Assembly: GCF_036964905.1 (NCBI RefSeq)
Contig: NZ_JBALHR010000013.1
Coordinates: 1 to 64,000, forward strand
Reading direction: 5' to 3'
DNA length: 64,000 bases
Source of the DNA: Gemmobacter denitrificans
GTDB taxonomy: Bacteria; Pseudomonadota; Alphaproteobacteria; Rhodobacterales; Rhodobacteraceae
Within the stretch, counting starts at the first letter, position 1; each line of letters starts with the position of its first letter. This document shows positions 17,996-26,879 of the stretch, piece after piece. Position numbers and translations under genes: made by a program. The notes under the pieces are model-generated. The model saw nothing but the letters and a program-made list of their open reading frames with translations. It made no database searches and was not told where the DNA came from.

Positions 17996-19174
17996 TCACT
18001 TCTTCATCAGCACTTCCATCGGAACTGGCTGCGAGATGCGCCATTCATCCACCCGCGCGGGCTTGCCGCCGGTGATTTCGATGATCTGCATCAGTGCCGT
18101 GTTCTGGTGGTGCAGTTCGGGCGTAAAGCTGCGCGGACCAAAGGCGGTGGGTTCGTCACGCATCTTTTCCAGTTCCGCCGTGACGGCAGCGCCTTCGACC
18201 GTGCCCGCCCGTTCGACGGCCTTGGCCCAAAGGTCGATCAGCACATAGCCCGGATAGGCATATTGGCTGGCGGGGCGGCTGCCGGTCTTGGCTTCATAGG
18301 CCTTGTTGAAGGCCTCCACCTCGGGCCGGGGGTCATCGCCGTAGATAGAGCCCTGCACCGGCACCACGAAGCCCGAAAGATCGGGCGTCGCCGCAAGCCA
18401 ATAGGAGCCATCGACCGCCGACCCGTTCAGGATCAACGAATTGATCCCCGCCGCGCGCAACTGGCGCACGGCCGCCGCCGCACCGGGCATGACCGAGCAG
18501 AGCATGATCACATCAGGCTGTTCGGGCAATTGCTTGACGCGGGTAATCTGGCTGGCGATCGAGGCATCGTCGTTCTTGAACGTATCGCTGCCGACGATCT
18601 GCGCGCCGTCAAGCTGCGGGAACATCCAGTTGAAGCCGGTGCAGATGCCCTTGTTGTATTCGATGAAGGTATCTTCCAGCACGTAGGCGGTGCGCGCCTC
18701 GCGCTTGGCATGTGCCCATTCGGCCATGGTGGCACCCTGCACGGGGGCGAGGACGGACGAGGAGAAGCTGTTCGGGCCGACCCCCTGGATGCCCGCCTTC
18801 ACATCCTCGGCACAGAGGAAGAAGCTGTTCATCCCTTCGCCTTCGGCCACCAGCGCGGCGGGGGCACCGAAGTCGTAGTCGCAGGACACGACCATCATCT
18901 CGGCACCCTGATCCAGCACGTCAAGCCCCGCCTTGGCGCTTTCGGCACGATCGGTGCGGGTGTCCGCTTCGACCACCTTGATCTGACGGCCAAGCAGCCC
19001 GCCTGCCGCGTTGATCTCTTCGATGCGAATCATGGCCGCGGTGGCGGCCGGGGTGTCATAGGCTTCCATCCAGCCGGATTTGGCGATGGCGAAGCCCACC
19101 GTCAGGTCATCCTGCGCCAGCACTGGCTGGGCAAGCAGGGTCATTGCCACGAGGTGGCTTGCAAGTCTCTTCAT
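17996..19174 (-). CDS. ABC transporter periplasmic substrate-binding protein (Leu/Ile/Val type)
   Basis: A 392-aa class I periplasmic binding protein of the LivK/urea/amide group. The N-terminus is a typical signal peptide (KR then a hydrophobic core, AQPVLA-Q cleavage near residue 21). The GLLGRQIKVVEADTRTD and VMPGAAAAVRQLRAAGI segments are family features. It is last in the hyuB-hyuA-liv operon. Ligand unknown; the neighbours suggest a cyclic amide, hydantoin or amino-acid-like compound. Confidence 0.9.
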   Translation of the reverse strand: MKRLASHLVAMTLLAQPVLAQDDLTVGFAIAKSGWMEAYDTPAATAAMIRIEEINAAGGLLGRQIKVVEADTRTDRAESAKAGLDVLDQGAEMMVVSCDYDFGAPAALVAEGEGMNSFFLCAEDVKAGIQGVGPNSFSSSVLAPVQGATMAEWAHAKREARTAYVLEDTFIEYNKGICTGFNWMFPQLDGAQIVGSDTFKNDDASIASQITRVKQLPEQPDVIMLCSVMPGAAAAVRQLRAAGINSLILNGSAVDGSYWLAATPDLSGFVVPVQGSIYGDDPRPEVEAFNKAYEAKTGSRPASQYAYPGYVLIDLWAKAVERAGTVEGAAVTAELEKMRDEPTAFGPRSFTPELHHQNTALMQIIEITGGKPARVDEWRISQPVPMEVLMKK

Positions 19175-19200
19175 CCGTTCACTCCTGTTGGTCGGGTCTT

Positions 19201-20253
19201 TCAGGTTTCACGCGACGCCCGACCCGCGACCCAGCGGGCAGGCAGCATCACCTCGCGTCCGGCCATCAGGCCTGCGGGACGGAAGATCAGGATCAGGATC
19301 ATGGCGACGGCGAGGATGATCTCTTGGCTGCCGGGTGGCAGGGCAAAGGTCGCGGCGCCGACCGTCACGCCCTTTTCCAGCCGCACAAGCGCCTCGACTG
19401 CGATGGAGAGTGCCAGCACGCCCATCACGGCACCCGACAGCGAGCCCACCCCGCCGATGACCAGCATGGCCAACATCAGGAAGGTCAGGCTCAGATAGAA
19501 ACCGTCGGGATTGATCACGCCGATGAAGTGGCCCATCAGCGCGCCCCCCGCCCCGCAGAAGAAGGCCGACAGGGTGAAGGCGAGCAGGCGGTGGCGATAA
19601 CGGTCGATGCCTGATGCGGCGGCGGCAACCTCGTCCTCGCGCGTGGCCCGCAGGGCAAGGCCAGAGGCAGAGGAGGCATAGACGGCGGCGACCGTGATCG
19701 CCAGAACGGCCCAGCCCAGCGCGACCCAGGGGGTCACGTAGCGGTCAAGCCCGACGACCGAGGATGTCCCCCCCGTCACCGACGTCCAGTTGGCCCAGAT
19801 CGTGTTGACCATCGCAAGGAAGGCGAAGGTGGCGATGGATGCCGCGATCCCCGACAGGCGCAGGATCGCCGCCCCCGTCACCAGCGCGACCAGAGCAGCC
19901 GCCCCGCCACCGGCAAGGGCCGCAGGAAGCACCGGCCAATCCGCTGCGGCGATCAGTTCTGGCAGGCCCGGAAGCAGGGTCGCCTTCATCTCGGGCCGCA
20001 GGGTCAGCCATGCCGACACATAGGCCCCTATGCAGCCAAACGCGGCATGGCCGAAGCTGACGACACCCGAATTGCCGACAAAGACCCAGAAGCCCACGAC
20101 CATCGTGACGCGGATCAGCGTCTCGGCGGCCATGCGAGCGATGGCACGGTCCCCCAGCGCCAGTGCGGCAAGCACGAAGGCCAGCAAGATCAACGCCAGA
20201 AGGACCGGTGTCGTGGCCGCCATGCGGCGACGGATCGTGTGTTGGCTGGTCAT
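19201..20253 (-). CDS. livM: Branched-chain-type ABC transporter permease (LivM)
   Basis: A 350-aa inner-membrane permease with about nine hydrophobic segments, starting after a short basic N-terminus (TIRRRMAATTPVLLALILLAF). The family signature is GVVSFGHAAFGCIGAYVSAW, and the EAA-type loop with GGVGSLSGAVMG is near the C-terminus. It pairs with LivH, 3 bp upstream in the operon, to form the channel. Confidence 0.92.
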   Translation of the reverse strand: MTSQHTIRRRMAATTPVLLALILLAFVLAALALGDRAIARMAAETLIRVTMVVGFWVFVGNSGVVSFGHAAFGCIGAYVSAWLTLRPEMKATLLPGLPELIAAADWPVLPAALAGGGAAALVALVTGAAILRLSGIAASIATFAFLAMVNTIWANWTSVTGGTSSVVGLDRYVTPWVALGWAVLAITVAAVYASSASGLALRATREDEVAAAASGIDRYRHRLLAFTLSAFFCGAGGALMGHFIGVINPDGFYLSLTFLMLAMLVIGGVGSLSGAVMGVLALSIAVEALVRLEKGVTVGAATFALPPGSQEIILAVAMILILIFRPAGLMAGREVMLPARWVAGRASRET

Positions 20254-20256
20254 GGA

Positions 20257-21165
20257 TCAGACCCTCGGCTTGGCCCCGACGGGGGCGAAAAGGCCCTGAG
20301 GCCGGAACAGGAGGACGAGAATGACGCCGCCATAGAGGAAGGCGTCACGGAACGGCCGGGCATCGGCGGGAAGTCCCGCCTGCAACAGGGCCGAGGCCGC
20401 GCCAATGCCCAGCCCCGCCGCCACCGCGCCCGACAGGCTGCCCATGCCGCCCACGACCGTGGCGATGAAGGCCACCAGCATGATCTGCCCGCCCATGCGG
20501 ACATCAGCCACGCCGGTCTGCGCGACCAGAACCAGCGCCACCACGGCAGCCAAGGCACCCGACAGCGCGAAGGCGCCCGAAATCACGCGGTTCGACCGGA
20601 CGCCTAGCATCCGCGCCATGGTGAAATCCTCGGCGGCGGCGCGCATTTCCAGACCCAGCCGCGATTTGCGCAGCATCAGCGCAAGCCCGGCAAGGATGAC
20701 GGCGACCGCCGCAATGACGATCAATTGCAGCAGCGGGACGGATGCACTGCCCACCTGCACAGGCTGGCCCAGTTCCGCCCAAAGGCTGACCGCCTTGGGA
20801 CGCCCGCCGTAAAGGACCAGAAGCAGGTTCTGCAATGCGACGCCCAAGGCGAAACTGCCCACCATCAGCGCCACTGGTGACGCGTTCCGCATGGGACGGA
20901 AGACCAGTGCCTCGGCCGCCACGGCCAGCCCCGCCCCGATGAGCAGGATCAGCGGCACCAGTACCGGCGCAGGCAGCGCACCCAGCCCCAACACGGCCAG
21001 CGCATCCGTCGAAGGCACGATCAGCGCAAAGACCGCGCAGGCGATAAACTGGCCATGCGCGAAATTGACCAAGCGCATGACACCAAAGATCAGCGCGATG
21101 CCCAGGGCAGCGATGGCGTAGATGCCCCCCAGCGCCAGAGCGTCGAACAGCAGTTGCAGGCTCAT
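20257..21165 (-). CDS. livH: Branched-chain-type ABC transporter permease (LivH)
   Basis: The ATG at 21165 overlaps the livF stop (ATGA) and yields 302 aa starting MSLQLLFDALALGGIYAIAA, the normal LivH start; the longer upstream frame is a shadow of livF. About eight membrane segments, with the FGVMRLVNFAHGQF signature near residue 30 and GGMGSLSGAVAAGLG near 235. It forms the translocation pore with LivM. Confidence 0.92.
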   Translation of the reverse strand: MSLQLLFDALALGGIYAIAALGIALIFGVMRLVNFAHGQFIACAVFALIVPSTDALAVLGLGALPAPVLVPLILLIGAGLAVAAEALVFRPMRNASPVALMVGSFALGVALQNLLLVLYGGRPKAVSLWAELGQPVQVGSASVPLLQLIVIAAVAVILAGLALMLRKSRLGLEMRAAAEDFTMARMLGVRSNRVISGAFALSGALAAVVALVLVAQTGVADVRMGGQIMLVAFIATVVGGMGSLSGAVAAGLGIGAASALLQAGLPADARPFRDAFLYGGVILVLLFRPQGLFAPVGAKPRV

Positions 21166-21881
21166 GCCGCACCTCCGAAATAGGCTTCGGTCAACAGGTC
21201 GCGGGCAGCGAATTCGGTGGCGTCGCCATCGGCCACGATCCGCCCGCCCCGCATCAGGAGCATCCGCCCCCCCACCCGAGCCGCGCGGGCCGAAGATTGT
21301 TCGACGATCACCAAGGTCAGCCCGCGCAGGGCCTGAAGCTGACAAAGACGGTCATAGACCTCGTCCACCACCTTTGGGGCGAGGCCGAGGGACGGTTCGT
21401 CCACCAGCATCACCTTGGGGTTCGTCATCAGCGCGCGGGCGATGGCCAGCATCTGCTGCTGCCCGCCCGACAAGGCACCCGCATTGGCCCTTGCCCGTTC
21501 GCGCAGGATGGGGAAGGCGGTGAAGACGGTTTCCAGATCATCGGCCACCGCGCCGCGGTCCCGCCGAATGCCGGTGCCGACGGTCAGGTTCTCTAGCACG
21601 CTCAGGCCAGCAAAGATACGACGCCCTTCGGGCACCATGGACAGGCCACGCCGCGCGATGGCCTCTGGCCCAAGGCCCGAAAGGATATCGCCGTCCATCT
21701 CGATCCGGCCATGCGCCGTGCGCACGGACCCCGCGATTGCGGACAGAAGCGAAGATTTCCCCGCCCCGTTCGGCCCCGAAACGAAGACGCGCTGCCCTTC
21801 GGCCACGGTGAAGGACAGGTCCGCGATGGCGGTCAACTTGCCATAGCGCACCGCAAGGTCGAAGATGCCCAGCTTGGCCAT
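21162..21881 (-). CDS. livF: ABC transporter ATPase (LivF)
   Basis: A 239-aa ATPase from the ATG at 21881 (a GTG one codon upstream is less likely). Walker A is GPNGAGKSS, the signature is LSGGQQQM, and Walker B is VMLVDEPSLGLAP. The start overlaps the livG stop (ATGA). With LivG it powers the import of the ligand bound by the operon's periplasmic protein. Confidence 0.92.
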   Translation of the reverse strand: MAKLGIFDLAVRYGKLTAIADLSFTVAEGQRVFVSGPNGAGKSSLLSAIAGSVRTAHGRIEMDGDILSGLGPEAIARRGLSMVPEGRRIFAGLSVLENLTVGTGIRRDRGAVADDLETVFTAFPILRERARANAGALSGGQQQMLAIARALMTNPKVMLVDEPSLGLAPKVVDEVYDRLCQLQALRGLTLVIVEQSSARAARVGGRMLLMRGGRIVADGDATEFAARDLLTEAYFGGAA

Positions 21882-22606
21882 CACGCGGCCTCCGTGTGGG
21901 CGCCGAGATAGGCCTCGCGCACTGCACGGGAGCCGAGGATCACGTTCCGGTCACCGTGTTCGATGACGCGTCCGCCATCCAGCACGACGACATCGGAACA
22001 GACCGACAGGACAAGGCCGACGTTGTGTTCGATCAACAGGCAGCCGATGCCGCGGTCATGGGCGATGCGGCGGATCAGGGCGGCCAGATCGTTCGCCTCT
22101 GCCTCCGACATACCGGCGGCGGGTTCGTCGAGCAGCAGGTAGGCGGGATCGCCCATCAGGGCGCGTGCGATGGCCACGCGCCGTTCGTCGGTATAGGGCA
22201 ATCCGGCGGCTGGGCGGCTTTCGAGCGGAGCAATCCCCATCCAGCCCAGAAGATCGCTTGCCTGCCGTTCCGACTCGGCCCGGCGCAGGCCAAGGCCGAC
22301 GCCGGTGCAGGCCAGATTGTCCAGCACATCCAGACCGCCGAACAGGCGACCGGCCTGAAAGGTGCGCGCCACACCGGCGCGGCGCAGGCGGTGGGCGGGC
22401 AGCGCCGAAACGTCCCGCCCATCCAGCAGGACCCGGCCGCTTGACGGGCGCTGGAAGCCTGTCAGGACATTGATGCAGGTGGTCTTGCCCGCACCGTTGG
22501 GGCCGATAAGCCCGACGACATCACCCGCATTGACCGACAGCGAGACGTCGGTCAACGCGCGGAAGCCGCCGAAGGCCACCCCCACCTGTTCCAGCGCCAG
22601 CGCCAT
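21881..22606 (-). CDS. livG: ABC transporter ATPase (LivG)
   Basis: The ATG at 22606 gives MALALEQVGVAFGGFRALTD and 241 aa. Walker A is GPNGAGKTT, the Q-loop region is GFQRPSSG, and Walker B is YLLLDEPAAGM. The ABC signature is degenerate: the expected LSGG motif reads LPYTDERR, the usual form in LivG proteins. It starts 1 bp after the hyuA stop, showing that transporter and hydantoinase genes are one transcription unit. Confidence 0.92.
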   Translation of the reverse strand: MALALEQVGVAFGGFRALTDVSLSVNAGDVVGLIGPNGAGKTTCINVLTGFQRPSSGRVLLDGRDVSALPAHRLRRAGVARTFQAGRLFGGLDVLDNLACTGVGLGLRRAESERQASDLLGWMGIAPLESRPAAGLPYTDERRVAIARALMGDPAYLLLDEPAAGMSEAEANDLAALIRRIAHDRGIGCLLIEHNVGLVLSVCSDVVVLDGGRVIEHGDRNVILGSRAVREAYLGAHTEAA

Positions 22607-22607
22607 G

Positions 22608-24731
22608 TCAGGCCACCTCGACCGCGCGCGCGGCACGCTGATGGGTGGCGGGATCGGCAGCCATCGTCAGCACATAGACCGCCGAGGCATCGAGTTCGGC
22701 CATCCAGCCCGGTTCGATCACGATGGTCGTCGTCACCTCTTGGATCACGGCGGGACCGGTGATGCGGTCGCCCGCGCCCAACAGCGCACCGTCATAGACG
22801 GGCGTTTCATGCGGGATGCCATCGGCGGTGAAGATCATCTCGCGTGTGCCCTTCAGCGCGGAATGCGCGCCCTTGCCGGGGGCCGAAGTCATGCGTCCGG
22901 GCTTATCAACCGCGCCGGTGATCGCGCTTTCGACGTTCACCACCTCCACAGCGCTATGCGGTTCGGAATAGGTGTAAAGTTCCTCGTGACGCGCATGGAA
23001 GGCGGCCTTCAGGCGGTCCAGCGCGGCTTCGGTGATGTCGAAGGCTTCGATGTCTACGGTGCATTCATGCACTTGCCCAACATAGCGCATGTCAAGGCTG
23101 CGCCGGACCGAGATACGGTCATCCGTAAAGCCATCGGCCATCAGGTCCGCCCGGCCGCGCCCCTCCAACTCTCCGAACAGGCGGTTCAGGCGGACGGCGG
23201 ACTCGCCCCCTTCCAGACGCGCGGCGACGGGGGCCATATAATTGTATTTGACGTCCGACAGGATCTGGCCAAAGGCGCACAGTCCCGAGGCAAGTTTCGA
23301 GATCAGCACCTTGCGGATGCCCATCTCGCGCGCCAGAGCGGTGATGTGCGCCGCCGTCGCCCCGCCCGCGCAGTTGAGCACGAAGTCGCGCGGATCGTAG
23401 CCCCGTTCGACCGACACGCGGCGGATGGCGTTGACCATGTTGTTGTTCACGATGGTGAACATCCCGTAGGCCGCCTTTTCAACGCTGATTCCCAGCGGGT
23501 CGGCCAGATGCAACTTGATCGCACGGCGGGCCTTTTCGACGTTCAGCGGCAGGCGGCCACCGACAAGACCGTCAGGGTTGAGATAGCCCAGAACAAGGTT
23601 CGCGTCGGTTGTGGTTGGCTTTTCGCCACCCTGGTCATAGCAGGCTGGGCCAGGTTCCGACCCTGCCGATTGCGGACCCATCTGCATCAGCCCCATGCTG
23701 TCGATCCAGCCGATGGATCCGCCCCCCGCGCCCAGCGTTTCGACCTGGATCATCGGGATGCCGATGCGGTAGCGCAGGAAGTCGATATTCTTGGACACAT
23801 TGGCCCGCCCGTCGCGGGTCAGGGTGATGTCGAAGGACGTGCCGCCCATGTCGACGGTGATGATGTCCTTCATCCCCCAAGGCTCGCCAAGCCAGAGAGC
23901 GGCCTGCGGGGCGGATGCGGGGCCGGAATTGATGGCATAGACCGACTGGTCGCTGACCACATGGCCCAGCGCCAGACCGCCGTTCGACTGGAAATACCGC
24001 ACCGGATGGCGCGCGCCCAGCGACTGGAAATAGGCATCGACCGCCTCGACATAGCGTTGCAGGATCGGCGCGAGATAGGCGTTTACGATGGCGGTGGAGG
24101 TGCGGGTGTATTCGCGCACCTGCGGGTAAAGCTGGCTGCCCACGGTCAGCCGGACATGGGGCATCATCTCGCGCACGATTTCGGCGGCGCGGGCTTCGTG
24201 TTCGGGGTGCAGCACCGACCAGACGAAGCTGATCGCCACCGACTCCACCCCTTCGCGCAGGAAGTGGCGGCAGGCATCGCGCACGTCCTCCTCGTTCAGG
24301 GGGGTGTGGACCTTGCCGTTGGACAGCACGCGTTCCGCAACGCCGCGCCGCAGGTAGCGCGGCACCAGCATTGTCGCGGGTGGGTATTCAGGGTCGTAAC
24401 GGTAGCCGTCTTCCTTGTGCCCAAGACGGATTTCGATGCTGTCTTCATGGCCGCGGGTGGCGATCAGCCCAGTCTTGGCCCCGTTATGGGTGATCAGCGC
24501 ATTCAGTCCGACCGTGGTGCCGTTGATGCACAGGTCCGCGTTCGACACGATCTGTTCGGGGGAAAGGCCGGTTTCCTCTTCGATCAGTTTCAAGCCGTTG
24601 CGGATGGCGGCGGTGGGGTCGTTCGGAGTGGACAACGCCTTGAAGATGCGCACGCTGCCCTTGCGGTCGGCAAGGATGAAGTCGGTGAACGTGCCGCCGG
24701 CGTCGATGCCGAGACGATACTGGTTCTGCAT
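22608..24731 (-). CDS. hyuA: Hydantoinase/oxoprolinase-family subunit A (HyuA-like)
   Basis: A 707-aa subunit of the ATP-dependent hydantoinase/5-oxoprolinase/lactamase family. The ATP-binding start LGIDAGGTFTDFILAD and the GTTVGLNALITHNGAKTGLIATRG segment are typical. A second phosphate region is VDMGGTSFDITL, and GAGGGSIGWID lies near residue 335. It works with the HyuB-like protein 97 bp upstream to open a ring amide at the cost of ATP. Family members act on N-methylhydantoin, 5-oxoproline, caprolactam or valerolactam, or act as carboxylases. The substrate cannot be assigned from sequence. Confidence 0.88.
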   Translation of the reverse strand: MQNQYRLGIDAGGTFTDFILADRKGSVRIFKALSTPNDPTAAIRNGLKLIEEETGLSPEQIVSNADLCINGTTVGLNALITHNGAKTGLIATRGHEDSIEIRLGHKEDGYRYDPEYPPATMLVPRYLRRGVAERVLSNGKVHTPLNEEDVRDACRHFLREGVESVAISFVWSVLHPEHEARAAEIVREMMPHVRLTVGSQLYPQVREYTRTSTAIVNAYLAPILQRYVEAVDAYFQSLGARHPVRYFQSNGGLALGHVVSDQSVYAINSGPASAPQAALWLGEPWGMKDIITVDMGGTSFDITLTRDGRANVSKNIDFLRYRIGIPMIQVETLGAGGGSIGWIDSMGLMQMGPQSAGSEPGPACYDQGGEKPTTTDANLVLGYLNPDGLVGGRLPLNVEKARRAIKLHLADPLGISVEKAAYGMFTIVNNNMVNAIRRVSVERGYDPRDFVLNCAGGATAAHITALAREMGIRKVLISKLASGLCAFGQILSDVKYNYMAPVAARLEGGESAVRLNRLFGELEGRGRADLMADGFTDDRISVRRSLDMRYVGQVHECTVDIEAFDITEAALDRLKAAFHARHEELYTYSEPHSAVEVVNVESAITGAVDKPGRMTSAPGKGAHSALKGTREMIFTADGIPHETPVYDGALLGAGDRITGPAVIQEVTTTIVIEPGWMAELDASAVYVLTMAADPATHQRAARAVEVA

Positions 24732-24763
24732 GGGATGGGTCCTTTCGGGGTGTCCGGGATAGG

Positions 24764-24783
24764 GCGGGGACAGGCGTCCCCGC
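24764..24783 (-). promoter_or_regulatory. Intercistronic hairpin between hyuB and hyuA
   Basis: Perfect 8-bp arms GCGGGGAC / GTCCCCGC with an AGGC loop, in the 97-bp gap between two genes whose products must form one complex. No T-tract follows. The stem core is the same as in the etfA-gdhA hairpin at 9728-9752, hinting at a small family of intercistronic RNA elements. Confidence 0.5.
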
Positions 24784-24828
24784 AGCCGGAAGCATTCGTT
24801 TCGTGTTGAGCGGTTCGGGTTGGGCGCT

Positions 24829-26577
24829 TCAGGCGGCGCGCAGACGGGCGGTGGCGTCGTGGTCCACCGACAGGCTGTCGCGGTCGGTGATCACCACCCC
24901 GTAGTCGAGCCGCGCCCCTTCAAGGCTAACGAGGCCGTTCCTCACATCCTCGACCACCTTCTGCACGTCGCGTTCGAAGGGGTTGCCATAGCCGCCGCCA
25001 CCGGGGTTCTTGTTGGCCGCACGCTCTCCGGGCTGGATGGTTTCGATCACGTTGTCGGTGATGATCTTCGTCTCACCGTTGCGGATGACTTCCAGCCGGC
25101 CCACCTTTTTCTCGATTATCGTCGATTTCGCGCCTGCAGCCCCCATGGCGGGAATGCGGCGGCCCTCGCCGAAGGTGATCAGCGTCATGGGCGTGTCCAG
25201 CGGCTCCACCTCCCAGCAGGTGCCGGAGCCGCCACGGTTCTTGCCTGCGCCGCCCGAGTCCTCCATCAGCGAATAGCGGTGGATGATGATCGGATAGCTG
25301 TGCTCCAGCATCTCGATATCGCCGCTGGTCAGCGCGCCAAAGCAGCATTCCGGGCCGACCGCGTGCCAGCCATCGGCCTGCGCCGTGGCCCCCGCTCCCG
25401 AGATGATCGAGGCAAGGACCATGGTCACATATTCCTCGTCATGGCGCTTGTCCCAGCCTGCGATGTTGCAGCCATTGGCATGGCCCCAGCTGGCCGAAAC
25501 CTTGTGCGGTGCCGCCTGCTCAAAGGCCAGACGCACGGCATCGGTCAGCGTTTCCATCGGGGTGGTGGTGCAGTTCATGTGCGGCGCGGGGGATTTCGCG
25601 TTGCACAGTGTCCCCTTCGGCCCCATGTCCGTCGTCACGCAGCGATAGAGCCCTTCGTTATAGGGCGGGGGCAACTGGGCGAACATCATCAGGCCCAGAT
25701 AGACGCCGGAATGGCTGTTGCCTTCGTAGCTGTTGATGAAATAGGGGATCTGCGGGGGCGAGGCGATGGCGATATGGCAGCCATCCCCCTTGATCGTCAC
25801 CGTGGCCGTGATCTCGAAATCGCCGTAGCCGTGGCCTGCGTCTTCAAGGATCGCGGTGCCGGTATAGGTGCCGTCCGGCACGTCCGAGATCAGCTTGCGC
25901 ATATGCGCCTCGGCCATGTCGAGCAGTTCGGCGATGCAATCCTGCACGACATCCTTGCCGTATTTCTTCATCAGGTTGATCAGATTGCGCGCGCCCACCT
26001 GACATGCCCCGATCAGAGCGTTGAAATCACCTTCCTGATCACGACGGGCCCGCATGTTGGTCAGCAGAAGGTTCATCACGTCCTTGCGCGGACGGCCACG
26101 ATCCCACAGCTTGACCGGCGGGATGCGCAGACCTTCGGCGAAGATCTCGGTCGCATTGGGGTTGTAGCCTGCGGGAACCGGCCCGCCGATATCGGTCAGA
26201 TGGCCCTTGCAGACCGTCCAGAAGACCAGCTCGCCCTCGTAGAACACGGGCATGTACATGCAGGTGTCGATGATATGGCTGCCGCCATAGGCGGGGTCGT
26301 TGTGCAGGATCAGGTCGCCTTCGTTGATTTCGCCTTCGAAGAAGCGCGCGACCGATTTCATGGCCGGGATCAGGCTGCCCAGATGGATCGGGATATCCTG
26401 CCCCTGCAGGATCATCTCCGGCGTGTGGTTGAACAGCGCGGTCGAATAGTCATGCGCCAGATTGAACACCGACGACCGTGCCGTCTGTTCCAGCGTCAGC
26501 GTCATCTCGCGCTGTGTAGTTTCAAGCACGCCCCGCACGACCGAAAGCGTGATCGGGTCCACATTGCGTTTGGCCAT
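24829..26577 (-). CDS. hyuB: Hydantoinase/oxoprolinase-family subunit B (HyuB-like)
   Basis: The ATG at 26577 (MAKRNVDPITLSVVRGVLET) gives 582 aa, the normal HyuB length, with a GGAGGAA site just upstream. Family stretches include DLILHNDPAYGGSHIIDTCMYMPVF, GHLTDIGGPVPAG, and the C-terminal glycine-rich NPGGGGYGNPFERD. It is the first gene of the leftward operon that continues through hyuA and the liv transporter. HyuB carries part of the amidohydrolase active site in this family. Confidence 0.9.
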   Translation of the reverse strand: MAKRNVDPITLSVVRGVLETTQREMTLTLEQTARSSVFNLAHDYSTALFNHTPEMILQGQDIPIHLGSLIPAMKSVARFFEGEINEGDLILHNDPAYGGSHIIDTCMYMPVFYEGELVFWTVCKGHLTDIGGPVPAGYNPNATEIFAEGLRIPPVKLWDRGRPRKDVMNLLLTNMRARRDQEGDFNALIGACQVGARNLINLMKKYGKDVVQDCIAELLDMAEAHMRKLISDVPDGTYTGTAILEDAGHGYGDFEITATVTIKGDGCHIAIASPPQIPYFINSYEGNSHSGVYLGLMMFAQLPPPYNEGLYRCVTTDMGPKGTLCNAKSPAPHMNCTTTPMETLTDAVRLAFEQAAPHKVSASWGHANGCNIAGWDKRHDEEYVTMVLASIISGAGATAQADGWHAVGPECCFGALTSGDIEMLEHSYPIIIHRYSLMEDSGGAGKNRGGSGTCWEVEPLDTPMTLITFGEGRRIPAMGAAGAKSTIIEKKVGRLEVIRNGETKIITDNVIETIQPGERAANKNPGGGGYGNPFERDVQKVVEDVRNGLVSLEGARLDYGVVITDRDSLSVDHDATARLRAA

Positions 26578-26879
26578 CCCTTGTTCCTCCCCGGATGGGA
26601 AAACGGCACCGGATTGCAGAAGCGTGGTAAAGCCCCCCTGAACCCGGGCTGTTTTCCAGCCTCTCTTAATCCCGGTAGACTGAAGGAAATCCGCGCCGCG
26701 CTCTTGCATCGCAAAGCGTGATCCTTTGCATCTGCGCGCATATCGCGGGACACGTTTGTCGCCGAGCGCGCAAATGCTTGACGCTCGGCGCACGGGGCAG
26801 ACTGATCGGACCGAAAAGACTTGATGCAAAGCGGTTTCGGGCCTACCGATTCTCAATCAGCGCTTTGGGGAGAGGGCGC
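26578..26879. promoter_or_regulatory. Divergent promoter region with candidate AraC-type operator repeats
   Basis: The 302-bp gap between hyuB and the AraC-type gene holds CTTTGCATC at 26724-26732 and its exact inverse GATGCAAAG at 26823-26831, 99 bp apart. A third near-copy is CTTGCATC at 26703-26710, followed by GCAAAGCG. Repeats of one 9-bp word in a divergent control region next to an AraC-family gene are likely its binding sites. Core promoters are not clear. Confidence 0.5.

Noticed and set aside
24820..26721. 633-codon plus-strand frame opposite hyuB
   Set aside because: Antisense shadow; hyuB has family motifs, a ribosome site and operon context.
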